Source: Serratia sarumanii (GTDB lineage Bacteria; Pseudomonadota; Gammaproteobacteria; Enterobacterales; Enterobacteriaceae). Taken from it: DNA of 64,000 bases. The notes under the pieces were generated by a model. The model saw nothing but the letters and a program-made list of their open reading frames with translations. It was not told the origin of the DNA and did no database searches. This document shows positions 33,535 through 44,412 of the stretch, piece by piece. Positions within the stretch are counted from its first letter, which is position 1, and the number at the start of each line of letters is the position of its first letter. The stretch is taken from the NCBI RefSeq assembly GCF_029962605.1, contig NZ_CP124750.1, positions 3,596,001 through 3,660,000 of the forward strand, given 5' to 3'. A program made the translations under genes and the position numbers.

Positions 33535-34338
33535 TTAACGGCGGGCATTCAGCTCCGCCAGATTGAAATCGATCGGCATCGTCACCCTGACGGCCCCCTG
33601 CTGCAGCATCTCCGGCGGCGGAGGCGGCAACGGCTGAGCGCGCGACACCACCGCTACCGCTTCCCGATCCAGCGACGCAGTGCCGGAGCGCACCAGCAGC
33701 GTAACGTTCGAGACCCGCCCCTGCGCGTCGACGCTGAAACTGACCTGCGGCATGCCGCTGCGCCGGCGGCTGCGGGCATCCAAAGGGTAATCCTTGATGC
33801 GGTTCAGTTTGCCTTTCACCAGGCTCTCCCACGACAGTTTGGCCTGCGCGTTGCTGTTGGCGTCGCTGTTGATCGGTGCGGCGGTCTGGTGAGAGAGCGT
33901 CTGCGCCTGCGGCGCGGCGGCGCTGGACGCGGCGGCGTTGCGCGTCTCTTTGGCCTGTTCCTGCGGCTTAGGCTGCGGCTGCGTTTTTTGCGGGGGGCGG
34001 CGTTCGGCGCGCTTCTTCTGCGCCGTCACGATTTTCGCTTTCTCGGCGCGCGCCAGCTTGGGCAGATCCGGCTGTTGCTGCTGCTCCGCCGGCTGCGCCG
34101 CAGCGGATTCCGCCTGCTGCACGCCCAGCGGCAGCGGCTTGCTTTCCGGCGCTTCAATCTGCGCCGCCCAGCTCATCATCACCGCCGGCGGTGGCAACAC
34201 CACCGGCTCCAGCGCCGTCTGCGGCCAGTAAAACAGCAGCACCAACGCCGCGTGCGCCGCCAGAGCGAGCAGCAGGCCGCGCGCCCAGCGCGGCTGCGGC
34301 AGTTCAAAGGCCGGGAGGGAGTAAGACTGACTTAACAT
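33535..34338 (-). CDS. TonB-family energy-transducing protein (TonB/HasB paralogue)
   Basis: 267 residues. A single N-terminal membrane anchor (about 19-38: ARGLLLALAAHAALVLLFYW), a long Pro/Gln/Lys/Ala-rich periplasmic spacer, and a C-terminal TonB domain (PLDARSRRRSGMPQVSFSVD, GRVSNVTLLVRSGTASLDRE). No exbB or exbD is adjacent, so it would have to share the housekeeping pair. The frame opens at 34404, but the start is probably ATG 34338, which leaves the Fur box upstream. It is likely dedicated to the nearby receptor, as HasB is to HasR. Confidence 0.87.
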   Translation of the reverse strand: MLSQSYSLPAFELPQPRWARGLLLALAAHAALVLLFYWPQTALEPVVLPPPAVMMSWAAQIEAPESKPLPLGVQQAESAAAQPAEQQQQPDLPKLARAEKAKIVTAQKKRAERRPPQKTQPQPKPQEQAKETRNAAASSAAAPQAQTLSHQTAAPINSDANSNAQAKLSWESLVKGKLNRIKDYPLDARSRRRSGMPQVSFSVDAQGRVSNVTLLVRSGTASLDREAVAVVSRAQPLPPPPPEMLQQGAVRVTMPIDFNLAELNARR

Positions 34339-34385
34339 AGGGGCATTAGCTTGCTTAATTGCGAATGATTGCAGATCACATTTAC

Positions 34386-34400
34386 TAATGATAATCATTT
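34386..34400 (-). promoter_or_regulatory. Fur box upstream of the tonB-like operon
   Basis: TAATGATAATCATTT (34386-34400) contains the central AATGATAATCATT of the Fur consensus, a near-perfect palindrome, about 48 bp before the tonB-like ATG. It implies iron repression of the tonB-like/oligopeptidase/receptor operon. Confidence 0.8.
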
Positions 34401-34440
34401 GCAACTATAATTAACACCCCTTTTCACTCTCTTAACGTAT

Positions 34441-35283
34441 TCATTTCACTGATGGTGTGATCCACAGGTAGTCTGCGGTGTTCGCATCGACCTGTACGCC
34501 CGGCTCCGCCAGCATCAGCACCGTCAGCGCCGCCGCCGGTTGCAGATCCCGCACGTGCAGCGGCACCCCCACCGATTTGGCGGCGTGATAGCCACCGGCG
34601 ATCAACAGCGCGGGCGTGGGCGCCGCCAGCAGGCGCTCAGCCATGCGCCGGTCGCGTTGCTGCTGGATCGCCAGCATCGCACGCAACTGGTCGGCCTCAA
34701 TCTTGCCGCCGTGCGAAGTGCGGATGGTCTCTTCCAGCGCCTTGCGCACCGCCGGCTGCGCCGATAGCTGCCCCGCCGGGAATTGCGGCTGCTGATAGAA
34801 CGCCGTAATCTCGCTACGATCCAGGTTGGCCGACCACAGCGGGTAAGGCGCGCGCATCGCCGCCATCGTCACCCCGCCATACAGCGCCCACTTCCAGCCC
34901 GGCTGCCAGGCGATCAGCTCCGCTACGCGGCCGTCACGCACCGTGGGATCGCTCTGCAACCACTGCTTGACCTTGTCGACCTGCGCCTGTTGGTTCGGGT
35001 TGATCATCTCCATCAACACGCTGCCCTGCGGCCGCCGCAGCGGCAGCTGCTGCACCAGCCATTGCTCAATCTGATGGTGGTAAGGATTGTCATGTTTCTC
35101 ACCCAGGATCACCCGCGGCTGCTGCGCCAGTCGCGTCAACAGCTGCTCCGGCGTCAGGCTCGCGCCGCTGTGCAAATCGGTGATGCTCCCCAGACTCGCG
35201 ACGTCGCTGGACGGCGTCTTAACCGGCGTTTGGCTGCAGGCGCCGAGCGCCAACGCCGCCAATAAAATCAGGTATCTCATCAT
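34441..35283 (-). CDS. ChaN-family iron-regulated haem-binding lipoprotein
   Basis: A 280-residue lipoprotein with lipobox ALGAC and lipidated Cys16. The ChaN/DUF399 fold is marked by PRVILGEKHDNPYHHQIEQW, SVLMEMINPNQQAQVDKVKQ, MAAMRAPYPLWSANLDR and PALLIAGGYHAAKSVGVPLH. Campylobacter ChaN is a Fur-controlled outer membrane lipoprotein that binds two haems face to face; related domains (EreA/ChaN-like, PhuW) also occur in other Gram-negatives. A Fur box lies 33-51 bp upstream and the tonB-like gene 102 bp downstream, so it belongs to the same iron locus. It may receive or store haem released from the imported ligand. Confidence 0.85.
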   Translation of the reverse strand: MMRYLILLAALALGACSQTPVKTPSSDVASLGSITDLHSGASLTPEQLLTRLAQQPRVILGEKHDNPYHHQIEQWLVQQLPLRRPQGSVLMEMINPNQQAQVDKVKQWLQSDPTVRDGRVAELIAWQPGWKWALYGGVTMAAMRAPYPLWSANLDRSEITAFYQQPQFPAGQLSAQPAVRKALEETIRTSHGGKIEADQLRAMLAIQQQRDRRMAERLLAAPTPALLIAGGYHAAKSVGVPLHVRDLQPAAALTVLMLAEPGVQVDANTADYLWITPSVK

Positions 35284-35315
35284 GTTGCCCCATTATCGAA
35301 AATGGCGACATTATA

Positions 35316-35334
35316 GATAATAATTATCATTTGC
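35316..35334 (-). promoter_or_regulatory. Fur box upstream of the ChaN-like gene
   Basis: GATAATAATTATCATTTGC (35316-35334) agrees with the 19-bp Fur consensus at about 15 positions. It lies just upstream of the ChaN-like ATG at 35283, where it would cover the promoter. Confidence 0.82.
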
Positions 35335-35457
35335 ATATAGATCCGGCTTAACGATTTTTTTACGCGCCGATCGCCGGCTGCGCATTGCGTTGAAAAAGCA
35401 TTGCGGGTATAACCAATAGCCATTCAGATATTTAGACGTCTATACGGATAGATTATT

Positions 35458-36867
35458 ATGCAACCATCGGCACCCGCCGCAGGGCAGTTCAAACGCAGCA
35501 TGAAGGCCCGGCACCTGGTGATGCTGTCGCTGGGCGGCGTGATCGGCACCGGGCTGTTTTTCAACACCGGCTACATCATCTCCACCACCGGGGCGCTCGG
35601 CACGCTGCTGGCCTACCTGATCGGCGCGCTGGTGGTGTATCTGGTGATGCTGTGCCTGGGCGAGCTGTCGGTGGCGATGCCGGAAACCGGCGCCTTTCAC
35701 GTCTATGCTTCGCGCTATCTGGGGCCGGCCACCGGCTATACCGTCGCCTGGCTGTATTGGCTCACCTGGACGGTGGCGCTCGGCTCCAGCCTGACCGCCG
35801 CCGGATTCTGCATGCAGTACTGGTTCCCGCAGTCGCCGGTGTGGCTGTGGTGTTTGATCTTCTGCGTGGCCATTTTCCTGCTTAACGTGGTGACCACCCG
35901 CTTTTTCGCCGAAAGCGAATTCTGGTTTTCGCTGATCAAAGTGGTGACCATTCTGGCGTTTATCATTCTGGGCGGCGCCGCCATGTTCGGCCTGCTGCCG
36001 ATGAAAGACGGTACCCCGGCGCCGTTCCTGCATAACCTGACCGCTTCCGGCTGGCTGCCGCACGGCACGCTGCCGATCCTGATGACCATGGTGGCGGTGA
36101 ACTTCGCCTTCTCCGGCACGGAACTGATCGGCATCGCCGCCGGCGAAACCGAGAACCCGGAAAAAGTCGTGCCGCTGGCGATCCGCACTACGGTGATCCG
36201 CCTGATGCTGTTCTTTATCGGCACGGTCTTCGTGCTGGCGGCGTTGATCCCGATGGATCAGGCGGGGATCGTCAAAAGCCCGTTCGTGCTGGTGTTTGAA
36301 CGCATCGGCGTGCCTTACGCCGCCGATATCTTCAACTTCGTGATCCTGACCGCCATCCTGTCGGCGGCCAACTCCGGCCTGTACGCCTCGGGGCGCATGC
36401 TGTGGTCGTTAGCCCACCAGCGCACCCTGCCGGCCTACTTTGCGCGCGTCAATGCGCGCGGCATTCCGATCAACGCCCTGACCTTCAGCATGCTCGGCGG
36501 CGTGCTGGCGCTGCTGACCAGCGTGATCGCGCCGGACACGGTGTTTGTCGCCCTGTCGGCGATCTCCGGTTTTGCGGTGGTGGCGGTGTGGCTGAGCATC
36601 TGCGCGGCCCACTATGCTTTCCGCCGCGCCTACCTGCGCAGCGGCCAGCCGATAAGCGGCCTGAAATACCGCGCGCCCGGCTACCCATTGACGCCGATCC
36701 TCGGCTTTGCGCTGTGCCTGCTGGCCTGCATCGGGCTGGCGTTCGATCCGGAGCAGCGCATTGCGCTCTACTGTGGGCTGCCGTTCGTCGCCCTGTGCTA
36801 CCTCACCTATTTCCTGACCCGGCGCGCCGGGCAAAAAACCGCTTTGGGAGAACAACATGTCGGTTAA
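35458..36867 (+). CDS. mmuP: S-methylmethionine permease
   Basis: An inner membrane amino acid permease (APC family) of 469 residues with about twelve helices. It begins [20 protein letters not shown] with [20 protein letters not shown], and carries [20 protein letters not shown] and the consensus [20 protein letters not shown]. Identity rests on the overlap with mmuM: MmuP brings in S-methylmethionine for MmuM. The stop overlaps mmuM by 11 bp. Confidence 0.92.
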   Translation: MQPSAPAAGQFKRSMKARHLVMLSLGGVIGTGLFFNTGYIISTTGALGTLLAYLIGALVVYLVMLCLGELSVAMPETGAFHVYASRYLGPATGYTVAWLYWLTWTVALGSSLTAAGFCMQYWFPQSPVWLWCLIFCVAIFLLNVVTTRFFAESEFWFSLIKVVTILAFIILGGAAMFGLLPMKDGTPAPFLHNLTASGWLPHGTLPILMTMVAVNFAFSGTELIGIAAGETENPEKVVPLAIRTTVIRLMLFFIGTVFVLAALIPMDQAGIVKSPFVLVFERIGVPYAADIFNFVILTAILSAANSGLYASGRMLWSLAHQRTLPAYFARVNARGIPINALTFSMLGGVLALLTSVIAPDTVFVALSAISGFAVVAVWLSICAAHYAFRRAYLRSGQPISGLKYRAPGYPLTPILGFALCLLACIGLAFDPEQRIALYCGLPFVALCYLTYFLTRRAGQKTALGEQHVG

Positions 36868-37795
36868 CAACCCCGTCGCACGCCTGCTGGCCGAACATCC
36901 CACGCTGATCCTGGACGGCGCGCTGGCCACTGAGTTGGAAGCGCGCGGCTGCGATCTGACCGATCCGCTGTGGTCGGCCAAGGTGCTGATTGAAAATCCC
37001 GAGCTTATCTATCAGGTGCATCTCGATTATTTCAACGCCGGCGCCCAATGCGCCATCACCGCCAGCTATCAGGCCACGCCGCAGGGCTTCTTGCGCCGCG
37101 GCCTGGATCAGGAGCAATCGCTGGCGTTGATCGCCAAAAGCGTGCAACTGGCGCAGCGGGCGCGCCGCGATTATCTGGCCGAACACCCGCAGGCGGCGCC
37201 GCTGCTGATCGCCGGTTCGGTAGGCCCGTACGGCGCCTATCTGGCCGACGGCTCGGAATACCGCGGCGATTACCGGCTGGCGCAGGATGACATGATGGCC
37301 TTCCACCGCCCGCGCATCGCCGCCCTGGCGGCCGCTGGCGTCGATCTGCTGGCCTGCGAAACGCTGCCGTCGTTCGCCGAACTGCAGGCGCTGCTGACGC
37401 TGCTGCAGGAATTCCCGATGCTCGGCGCCTGGTTCGCCTTCACCCTGCGCGACAGCCAACACCTCAGCGACGGTACGCCGCTGACGGAGGTCCTGTCCGC
37501 GCTGCGCGGCAACCCGCAGGTGTTGGCCATCGGCATCAACTGCATCGCGCTGGACAAGGTCGCCCCGGCGCTGCGTCAGCTGAACGCGCTGGCCGACAAG
37601 CCGCTGCTGGTTTACCCGAACTCCGGCGAGCACTACGATGCGGTGAGCAAAACCTGGCACGCCTGCGGCGGCGAGCACAGCAGCCTGGCCGATCAGGCGA
37701 CGGAGTGGCGCGCGCTCGGCGCACAATTGATCGGCGGCTGTTGCCGCACCACCCCGCAGGATATCCGCGCCATCGCTGCGCGCTGCAAGGCATAA
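36857..37795 (+). CDS. mmuM: Homocysteine S-methyltransferase
   Basis: Transfers a methyl group from S-methylmethionine to homocysteine, yielding two methionines (EC 2.1.1.10). 312 residues. It begins [20 protein letters not shown]; the zinc cysteines are the Cys in [12 protein letters not shown] and the C-terminal pair in [32 protein letters not shown] is the family motif. Second gene of the mmuPM operon. Confidence 0.96.
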   Translation: MSVNNPVARLLAEHPTLILDGALATELEARGCDLTDPLWSAKVLIENPELIYQVHLDYFNAGAQCAITASYQATPQGFLRRGLDQEQSLALIAKSVQLAQRARRDYLAEHPQAAPLLIAGSVGPYGAYLADGSEYRGDYRLAQDDMMAFHRPRIAALAAAGVDLLACETLPSFAELQALLTLLQEFPMLGAWFAFTLRDSQHLSDGTPLTEVLSALRGNPQVLAIGINCIALDKVAPALRQLNALADKPLLVYPNSGEHYDAVSKTWHACGGEHSSLADQATEWRALGAQLIGGCCRTTPQDIRAIAARCKA

Positions 37796-37800
37796 AAATA

Positions 37801-37833
37801 AAAAAAGCCCCCGGCGCCAGCGGCGCAGGGGGC
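37801..37833 (-). terminator. Terminator between mmuM and maeB
   Basis: GCCCCC-G-GCGCC-AGC-GGCGC-A-GGGGGC (37807-37833). On the minus strand it is followed by a U-run (A-run 37800-37806 and AAAATA before it). It ends maeB, whose stop is 19 bp away, and lies just after the mmuM stop. Confidence 0.85.
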
Positions 37834-37851
37834 CAGTCACTCAACCCGGGC

Positions 37852-40131
<2,280 letters not shown>

Positions 40132-40176
40132 TATGGATTCCTTTGTTTTTTGCTTTTATGTTGAGGTAAGGCTTTG

Positions 40177-40231
40177 AGGCTGCGCCCTGCCGTGGGCCGT
40201 GGCGCCCAAGTACAATGACAGGGCGCAGCCT
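40177..40231 (-). other. Long inverted repeat in the maeB upstream region
   Basis: AGGCTGCGCCCTG (40177-40189) and CAGGGCGCAGCCT (40219-40231) are perfect 13-bp complements, 29 bp apart. They lie between chiZ and maeB, both read on the minus strand, 46-100 bp before the maeB ATG. TATACT (minus strand, 40236-40241) just upstream could be a maeB -10 box, which would put the hairpin at the 5' end of the maeB mRNA. No U-tract follows, so it is not a standard terminator for chiWXYZ. Confidence 0.65.
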
Positions 40232-40343
40232 TGAAGTATAGTGAGAGAAACATCACAAACTTTGAAGCGCGCCATAACCTTGGCCGAAAGACCGTTTTAA
40301 AAGTAAAAAAAGGATCGCGAGACGAGTCGAAGAAGCGCCGCCG

Positions 40344-40607
40344 TCAGCGTGGCGGCAGCGTGGCGCGCCAAGCGTTGAGCGTCTCCACCTGGCCGGCGCA
40401 AATGTGTAACGAGGTTTGTAACGCCAGGGTATAGCTTACCGCATCGCCCCAGGTCTCCCCTTGCAGCTGCGGTTGCTCACAGGGCGCGAACACCGATTCA
40501 GGGGGCAACAGCGGCACGGCCTGCGGCGCCGGCGGCCGGGCGCAGGAGCTCAAGCACAGCGCTAGGCAGAGGCTGAGCGGCGCAGGGATCGTTTTTAATC
40601 GCTTCAC
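40344..40607 (-). CDS. chiZ: Rz1-like outer membrane spanin lipoprotein of the chitinase secretion cassette
   Basis: An 87-residue lipoprotein, rich in proline after the lipidated Cys22 (lipobox LSSC, then ARPPAPQAVPLLPPESVF). Small size, lipobox and proline richness are typical of phage Rz1 outer membrane spanins. Its first third is encoded in a different frame inside the 3' end of chiY, the classic Rz/Rz1 nested arrangement. Part of chiWXYZ, needed in S. marcescens for chitinolytic protein secretion; the precise role of ChiYZ is less settled than that of ChiWX. Confidence 0.85.
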   Translation of the reverse strand: MKRLKTIPAPLSLCLALCLSSCARPPAPQAVPLLPPESVFAPCEQPQLQGETWGDAVSYTLALQTSLHICAGQVETLNAWRATLPPR

Positions 40608-40878
40608 GGTATTTCCTCTGATAAGCCTCGTGTTGTTGGCGCAGCTGCCGTTCCTGCCGCTGCTGCGCCGCCATCAGCGCGCGGTTTTGCGCATCCTGGG
40701 TCTGCAGGGTGGCGATCAGCCCGGCCTGCTGCGCCAGGCTTTTCTGTAGCTCCGCCGCCTGTTGGCGCGCGGACGCCAACTGGTGCGACAGCAGCGAGCT
40801 GTAGCCGCCGAGGCAGATGGCCGCCAGCAACAGCAGCAGCAACCCGCCCTGCATCAGTTTTTGCAGCCAGCCGCTCAT
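40498..40878 (-). CDS. chiY: Rz-like inner membrane spanin of the chitinase secretion cassette
   Basis: A 126-residue protein with an N-terminal membrane helix (LMQGGLLLLLLAAICLGGYS) and a Gln/Ala-rich periplasmic coiled coil (SARQQAAELQKSLAQQAGLI, then RALMAAQQRQERQLRQQHEA), as in phage Rz. Start ATG 40878 overlaps the chiX stop by 4 bp (ATGA); the open frame extends to 40965 inside chiX. Its 3' 110 bp also encode the start of chiZ. Confidence 0.85.
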   Translation of the reverse strand: MSGWLQKLMQGGLLLLLLAAICLGGYSSLLSHQLASARQQAAELQKSLAQQAGLIATLQTQDAQNRALMAAQQRQERQLRQQHEAYQRKYREAIKNDPCAAQPLPSAVLELLRPAAGAAGRAAVAP

Positions 40879-41276
40879 GCCGGATAGTCCCGGAACGCCA
40901 GCTGGAAGTGCGGGCCATCCTTGAGGGTTTTCCACTCGCCGCCCCATTCGACGTTGACCCCGCATTCACGCGCCGCGCGCCGCACCGCCACCGCAATCTG
41001 CGCGTAGTAATCCCACTCCCAGGAGACCACACCCGCCGGCATCGCCACCACGTCCACCGCGTGGCCGGTCAGATGGCGGCTGCGCAGCGTTTGGCTGCTG
41101 CCGGCGCGCACCATTTCCCGTTGGCGCGCCATGCTGCGCAGCCCCTCGCTGACGGAAAACGGCACCAGCGAATAACGCAGCGCCAGACGAATAACGCGCA
41201 CCAGATCCGGGTGCACGCCGCGCAGGTTCTCTTCGCTGCGGGCGGTAAAACGAATCTCTTCGATGTCATTTAACAT
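40875..41276 (-). CDS. chiX: L-Ala-D-Glu endopeptidase of the chitinase secretion cassette
   Basis: A 133-residue M15-type peptidoglycan peptidase, of the phage endolysin type, that cuts peptide stems so that chitinases can leave the periplasm. Zinc ligands are His68 and Asp75 in SRHLTGHAVDVV and His123 in GPHFQLAF. There is no signal peptide; ChiX is reported to be exported by Tat/holin-linked routes rather than Sec. The start overlaps the chiW stop by 11 bp. ChiX and ChiW were shown to be essential for chitinase secretion in S. marcescens. Confidence 0.9.
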   Translation of the reverse strand: MLNDIEEIRFTARSEENLRGVHPDLVRVIRLALRYSLVPFSVSEGLRSMARQREMVRAGSSQTLRSRHLTGHAVDVVAMPAGVVSWEWDYYAQIAVAVRRAARECGVNVEWGGEWKTLKDGPHFQLAFRDYPA

Positions 41277-41592
41277 TTTTAAACCCCGTCTTTTTGCCGA
41301 TGAACTTTTTAATTAAGGCGTTGATGTAATCTGCCCCCATAAAGCCAATCAGTACGCTGGCCAAATTCGCCCACTTTAATTCCAGGCCCATCAGCGCCAG
41401 CGCATCGCGCACCGTCCAGGCCAATAACGCGCACATCGCCGCATTCAATAAACGGCGCCGAATGCCCACGTTGCGGTAAGCGCCGTGCAATAGCGCCATG
41501 ACGCCGGCCAAAATGGCGTTTAATACCGGCTGAAGATATTCACATACTCGCTGGACTATTAAGCCAACAGCGTCAGGCTCTATGCTGGACAT
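41266..41592 (-). CDS. chiW: Holin-like membrane protein of the chitinase secretion cassette
   Basis: A 108-residue holin with hydrophobic segments near 22-38, 47-66 and 72-92 (PVLNAILAGVMALLHGAYRN, LLNAAMCALLAWTVRDALAL, ANLASVLIGFMGADYINALI) and a basic tail (KKFIGKKTGFKNVK), typical of lambdoid holins. First gene of chiWXYZ; AGGAG six bases before the ATG. Divergent from chiB across a shared regulatory region, so co-induction with chiB is likely. Confidence 0.9.
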   Translation of the reverse strand: MSSIEPDAVGLIVQRVCEYLQPVLNAILAGVMALLHGAYRNVGIRRRLLNAAMCALLAWTVRDALALMGLELKWANLASVLIGFMGADYINALIKKFIGKKTGFKNVK

Positions 41593-41884
41593 AGCTCATC
41601 TCCTTTTTTATTTTTAATTAAATGCCAATCACGGCCGGTGGGACATCGGATAATCAGAATCTAGTTAAGGATGCTATTACAAAGCAAATGAATAAATACA
41701 GGCCCTATGGTCGAATTCATTCATGCTGAGCGTTGGCACAACGCATAAGCGCCAATGTTGACGGCGATGAATAAAATTTCATTGTTATCGTGATTTATTT
41801 CGACTTTCGTTTTCACGAAAAATAAACATTAATGGCTGCGGGAAATATGTCCCATCTTAAAAACATCCACTCTGGAGAAATACC
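41593..41884. promoter_or_regulatory. Shared promoter region of chiW and chiB
   Basis: 292 AT-rich bp between divergent chiWXYZ and chiB. It contains an imperfect inverted repeat, TTGGCACAACGC...GCGCCAATG (about 41733-41757), which could be a LysR-type (ChiR) binding site. No other gene seen. Confidence 0.5.
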
Positions 41885-43384
41885 ATGTCCACACGCAAAG
41901 CCGTTATTGGGTATTATTTTATTCCGACCAACCAAATCAATAATTACACCGAGTCCGATACGTCCGTCGTGCCGTTCCCGGTTTCCAACATCACGCCGGC
42001 CAAAGCCAAACAGCTGACGCACATCAACTTCTCGTTCCTGGATATCAACAGCAACCTGGAATGCGCCTGGGATCCGGCCACCAACGATGCCAAGGCGCGC
42101 GATGTGGTCAACCGCCTGACCGCGCTCAAGGCGCACAATCCCAGCCTGCGCATCATGTTCTCCATCGGCGGTTGGTACTACTCCAACGATCTGGGCGTGT
42201 CGCACGCCAACTACGTCAACGCGGTGAAAACCCCGGCCTCGCGCACCAAGTTTGCCCAATCCTGCGTGCGCATCATGAAGGATTACGGCTTCGACGGCGT
42301 GGACATCGACTGGGAGTACCCGCAAGCATCAGAAGTGGACGGTTTCATCGCCGCGCTGCAAGAGATCCGCACCCTGCTGAATCAGCAAACCGTCGCCGAC
42401 GGCCGCCAGGCGCTGCCGTATCAGTTGACTATCGCCGGCGCCGGCGGCGCCTTCTTCCTGTCGCGCTATTACAGCAAGCTGGCGCAGATCGTCGAGCCGC
42501 TCGATTACATCAACCTGATGACCTACGATCTGGCCGGCCCCTGGGAGAAGATCACCAACCACCAGGCGGCGCTGTTCGGCGACGCGGCCGGGCCGACCTT
42601 CTACAACGCGCTGCGCGAAGCCAATCTGGGCTGGAGCTGGGAAGAGCTGACCCGCGCCTTCCCCAGCCCGTTCAGCCTGACGGTCGACGCCGCGGTGCAG
42701 CAACACCTGATGATGGAAGGCGTGCCGAGCGCCAAGATCGTGATGGGCGTCCCCTTCTACGGCCGCGCCTTCAGGGGCGTCAGCGGCAGCAACGGCGGCC
42801 AGTACAGCAGCCACAGCACGCCGGGCGAAGATCCGTATCCGGGTACCGATTACTGGCTGGTGGGCTGCGAAGAGTGCGTGCGCGACAAGGATCCGCGCAT
42901 CGCCTCCTATCGCCAGCTGGAGCAGATGCTGCAGGGTAACTACGGCTATCAGCGGTTGTGGAACGACAAGACCAAAACCCCTTACCTGTATCATGCGCAG
43001 AACGGGCTGTTCGTCACCTATGACGATGCCGAAAGCTTCAAATACAAAGCGAAGTACATCAAGCAGCAGCAGCTGGGCGGCGTGATGTTCTGGCATCTGG
43101 GGCAAGACAACCGCAACGGCGATCTGCTGGCCGCGCTGGATCGCTATTTCAACGCCGCGGACTACGACGACAGCCAACTGGATATGGGCACCGGCCTGCG
43201 TTACACCGGCGTCGGCCCCGGCAACCTGCCGATCATGACCGCGCCGGCCTACGTGCCAGGCACCACTTACGCGCAGGGCGCGCTGGTGTCCTATCAGGGT
43301 TACGTCTGGCAGACCAAATGGGGTTACATCACCTCGGCGCCCGGCTCCGACAGCGCCTGGCTGAAGGTGGGCCGCGTAGCGTAA
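41885..43384 (+). CDS. chiB: Chitinase B (GH18 exochitinase)
   Basis: A 499-residue processive chitinase that acts from the non-reducing end and releases chitobiose. The DxxDxDxE motif is FDGVDIDWEYP, with Asp140, Asp142 and the catalytic acid Glu144. SIGGW forms the conserved second strand, and Trp/Tyr residues line the groove. The C-terminal CBM5/12 chitin-binding domain is visible as YVPGTTYAQGALVSYQGYVW, WGYITSAPGSDSAWLKVG. It has no cleavable signal peptide, consistent with its unusual secretion through ChiWX. A terminator follows. Confidence 0.99.
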   Translation: MSTRKAVIGYYFIPTNQINNYTESDTSVVPFPVSNITPAKAKQLTHINFSFLDINSNLECAWDPATNDAKARDVVNRLTALKAHNPSLRIMFSIGGWYYSNDLGVSHANYVNAVKTPASRTKFAQSCVRIMKDYGFDGVDIDWEYPQASEVDGFIAALQEIRTLLNQQTVADGRQALPYQLTIAGAGGAFFLSRYYSKLAQIVEPLDYINLMTYDLAGPWEKITNHQAALFGDAAGPTFYNALREANLGWSWEELTRAFPSPFSLTVDAAVQQHLMMEGVPSAKIVMGVPFYGRAFRGVSGSNGGQYSSHSTPGEDPYPGTDYWLVGCEECVRDKDPRIASYRQLEQMLQGNYGYQRLWNDKTKTPYLYHAQNGLFVTYDDAESFKYKAKYIKQQQLGGVMFWHLGQDNRNGDLLAALDRYFNAADYDDSQLDMGTGLRYTGVGPGNLPIMTAPAYVPGTTYAQGALVSYQGYVWQTKWGYITSAPGSDSAWLKVGRVA

Positions 43385-43395
43385 ACCATAAAAAA

Positions 43396-43424
43396 AACCC
43401 CGTAGCCGAGCGCTGCGGGGTTTT
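43396..43424 (+). terminator. chiB terminator, bidirectional with chiR
   Basis: AACCCCG (43396-43402) pairs with CGGGGTT (43416-43422) around TAGC/GCT, with an A-run before and TTTT after. It sits 11 bp past the chiB stop. Confidence 0.85.
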
Positions 43425-43470
43425 CATTGAGTTAACCGTTTGATTTTCGCGTCCCTTCGTCTCTATTCCT

Positions 43471-44412
43471 TCAGTTGTGGCACCAAGGATAGCCGCCATC
43501 CCGCACCACTTCGCGGCCCATCAGGCTGTAAACATCGCTTTTGCGCGTCAGCCGCTCATGCCACCAGTTAAACCCGGCGCCCTTGCTGGCCGGATGCCAC
43601 GCCAGCCAAATCATTTCGTCGCCCTTTTGCATCTCCACCGGCACCGTCACCAGTTCGCCGCTGGCCAGTTCCTTTTCGATGAGCGACGGCGGCAGAAAAG
43701 CGTGGCCAATGCCGCGTTTGAGCAACGCCAGGTTGCTTTCCACGTCGCACACCACCAGTTGGCGCTGCAAAGGCAACGTACCGTGATTGCGTTTGGGCAG
43801 TTCATGGCTGCTGTCGGCGATCGCAACCACGATGTCGTTCAAGCGCTGCTTCTTGCACACCGGCTTTTTCTGCGCCGCGAACGGATGTGAGGGCGACACG
43901 CACAGCACAAAGTTGAGCTTGCCAAGCATCAGGGTTTTGGCCTGTACGCTGTCGGGGATTTGGCCGATGGCGATGATCAGATCCGCCCGGTTGTTCTTCA
44001 GCGCATCCCAGGTGCCGTTCAGCGCTTCTCGCTGCACCGAGATATTGGCGTTCGGGCAATGCTGAATATAGTCGCGGATATCCTGTGTCAGGGTTTCCAA
44101 CGGGAAGAAGGTGTCCACCGCCAGGCGGATATTATTGTCCAGCTTGGGGATGTTTCTTACCCGGCTTTCCAGATCCTGCACCGCATTTAATATCCAGCTG
44201 CCCTCCTGCAGGAGAAATTCCCCTTCATCCGTCAGGGTAATCATGGGGCCATTGCGATGAAAAAGTTTCACGCAGAGTTTGCTTTCAATATTGGAAACCC
44301 GATAAGAGATTGCCGAAGGCGTTTTATGCAGCGCCTCCGCCGCCATAGAGAAAGAGCCGGTGCTCTTAATGGTGCTGATTATTTTAATCGCGTCCAGGGA
44401 TAATCTAGTCAT
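43471..44412 (-). CDS. chiR: LysR-family chitinase regulator ChiR
   Basis: A 313-residue LysR activator that lies between chiB and cbp21, as known in S. marcescens, where it is required for ChiA, ChiB, ChiC and CBP21 production. The helix-turn-helix reads ISTIKSTGSFSMAAEALHKT, SAISYRVSNIESKLCVKLFH. The effector-binding domain follows from about residue 95. It is read away from cbp21 across a 404-bp region, so it may regulate both genes and itself. Confidence 0.94.
   Translation of the reverse strand: MTRLSLDAIKIISTIKSTGSFSMAAEALHKTPSAISYRVSNIESKLCVKLFHRNGPMITLTDEGEFLLQEGSWILNAVQDLESRVRNIPKLDNNIRLAVDTFFPLETLTQDIRDYIQHCPNANISVQREALNGTWDALKNNRADLIIAIGQIPDSVQAKTLMLGKLNFVLCVSPSHPFAAQKKPVCKKQRLNDIVVAIADSSHELPKRNHGTLPLQRQLVVCDVESNLALLKRGIGHAFLPPSLIEKELASGELVTVPVEMQKGDEMIWLAWHPASKGAGFNWWHERLTRKSDVYSLMGREVVRDGGYPWCHN

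Noticed and set aside
40236..40258. TGTGA...TCAC pattern upstream of maeB as a CRP site
   Set aside because: The half-sites are 8 bp apart instead of 6.
40344..41592. Prophage lysis module
   Set aside because: No other phage genes lie nearby. Position next to chiB and gene order identify it as the known chiWXYZ cassette.
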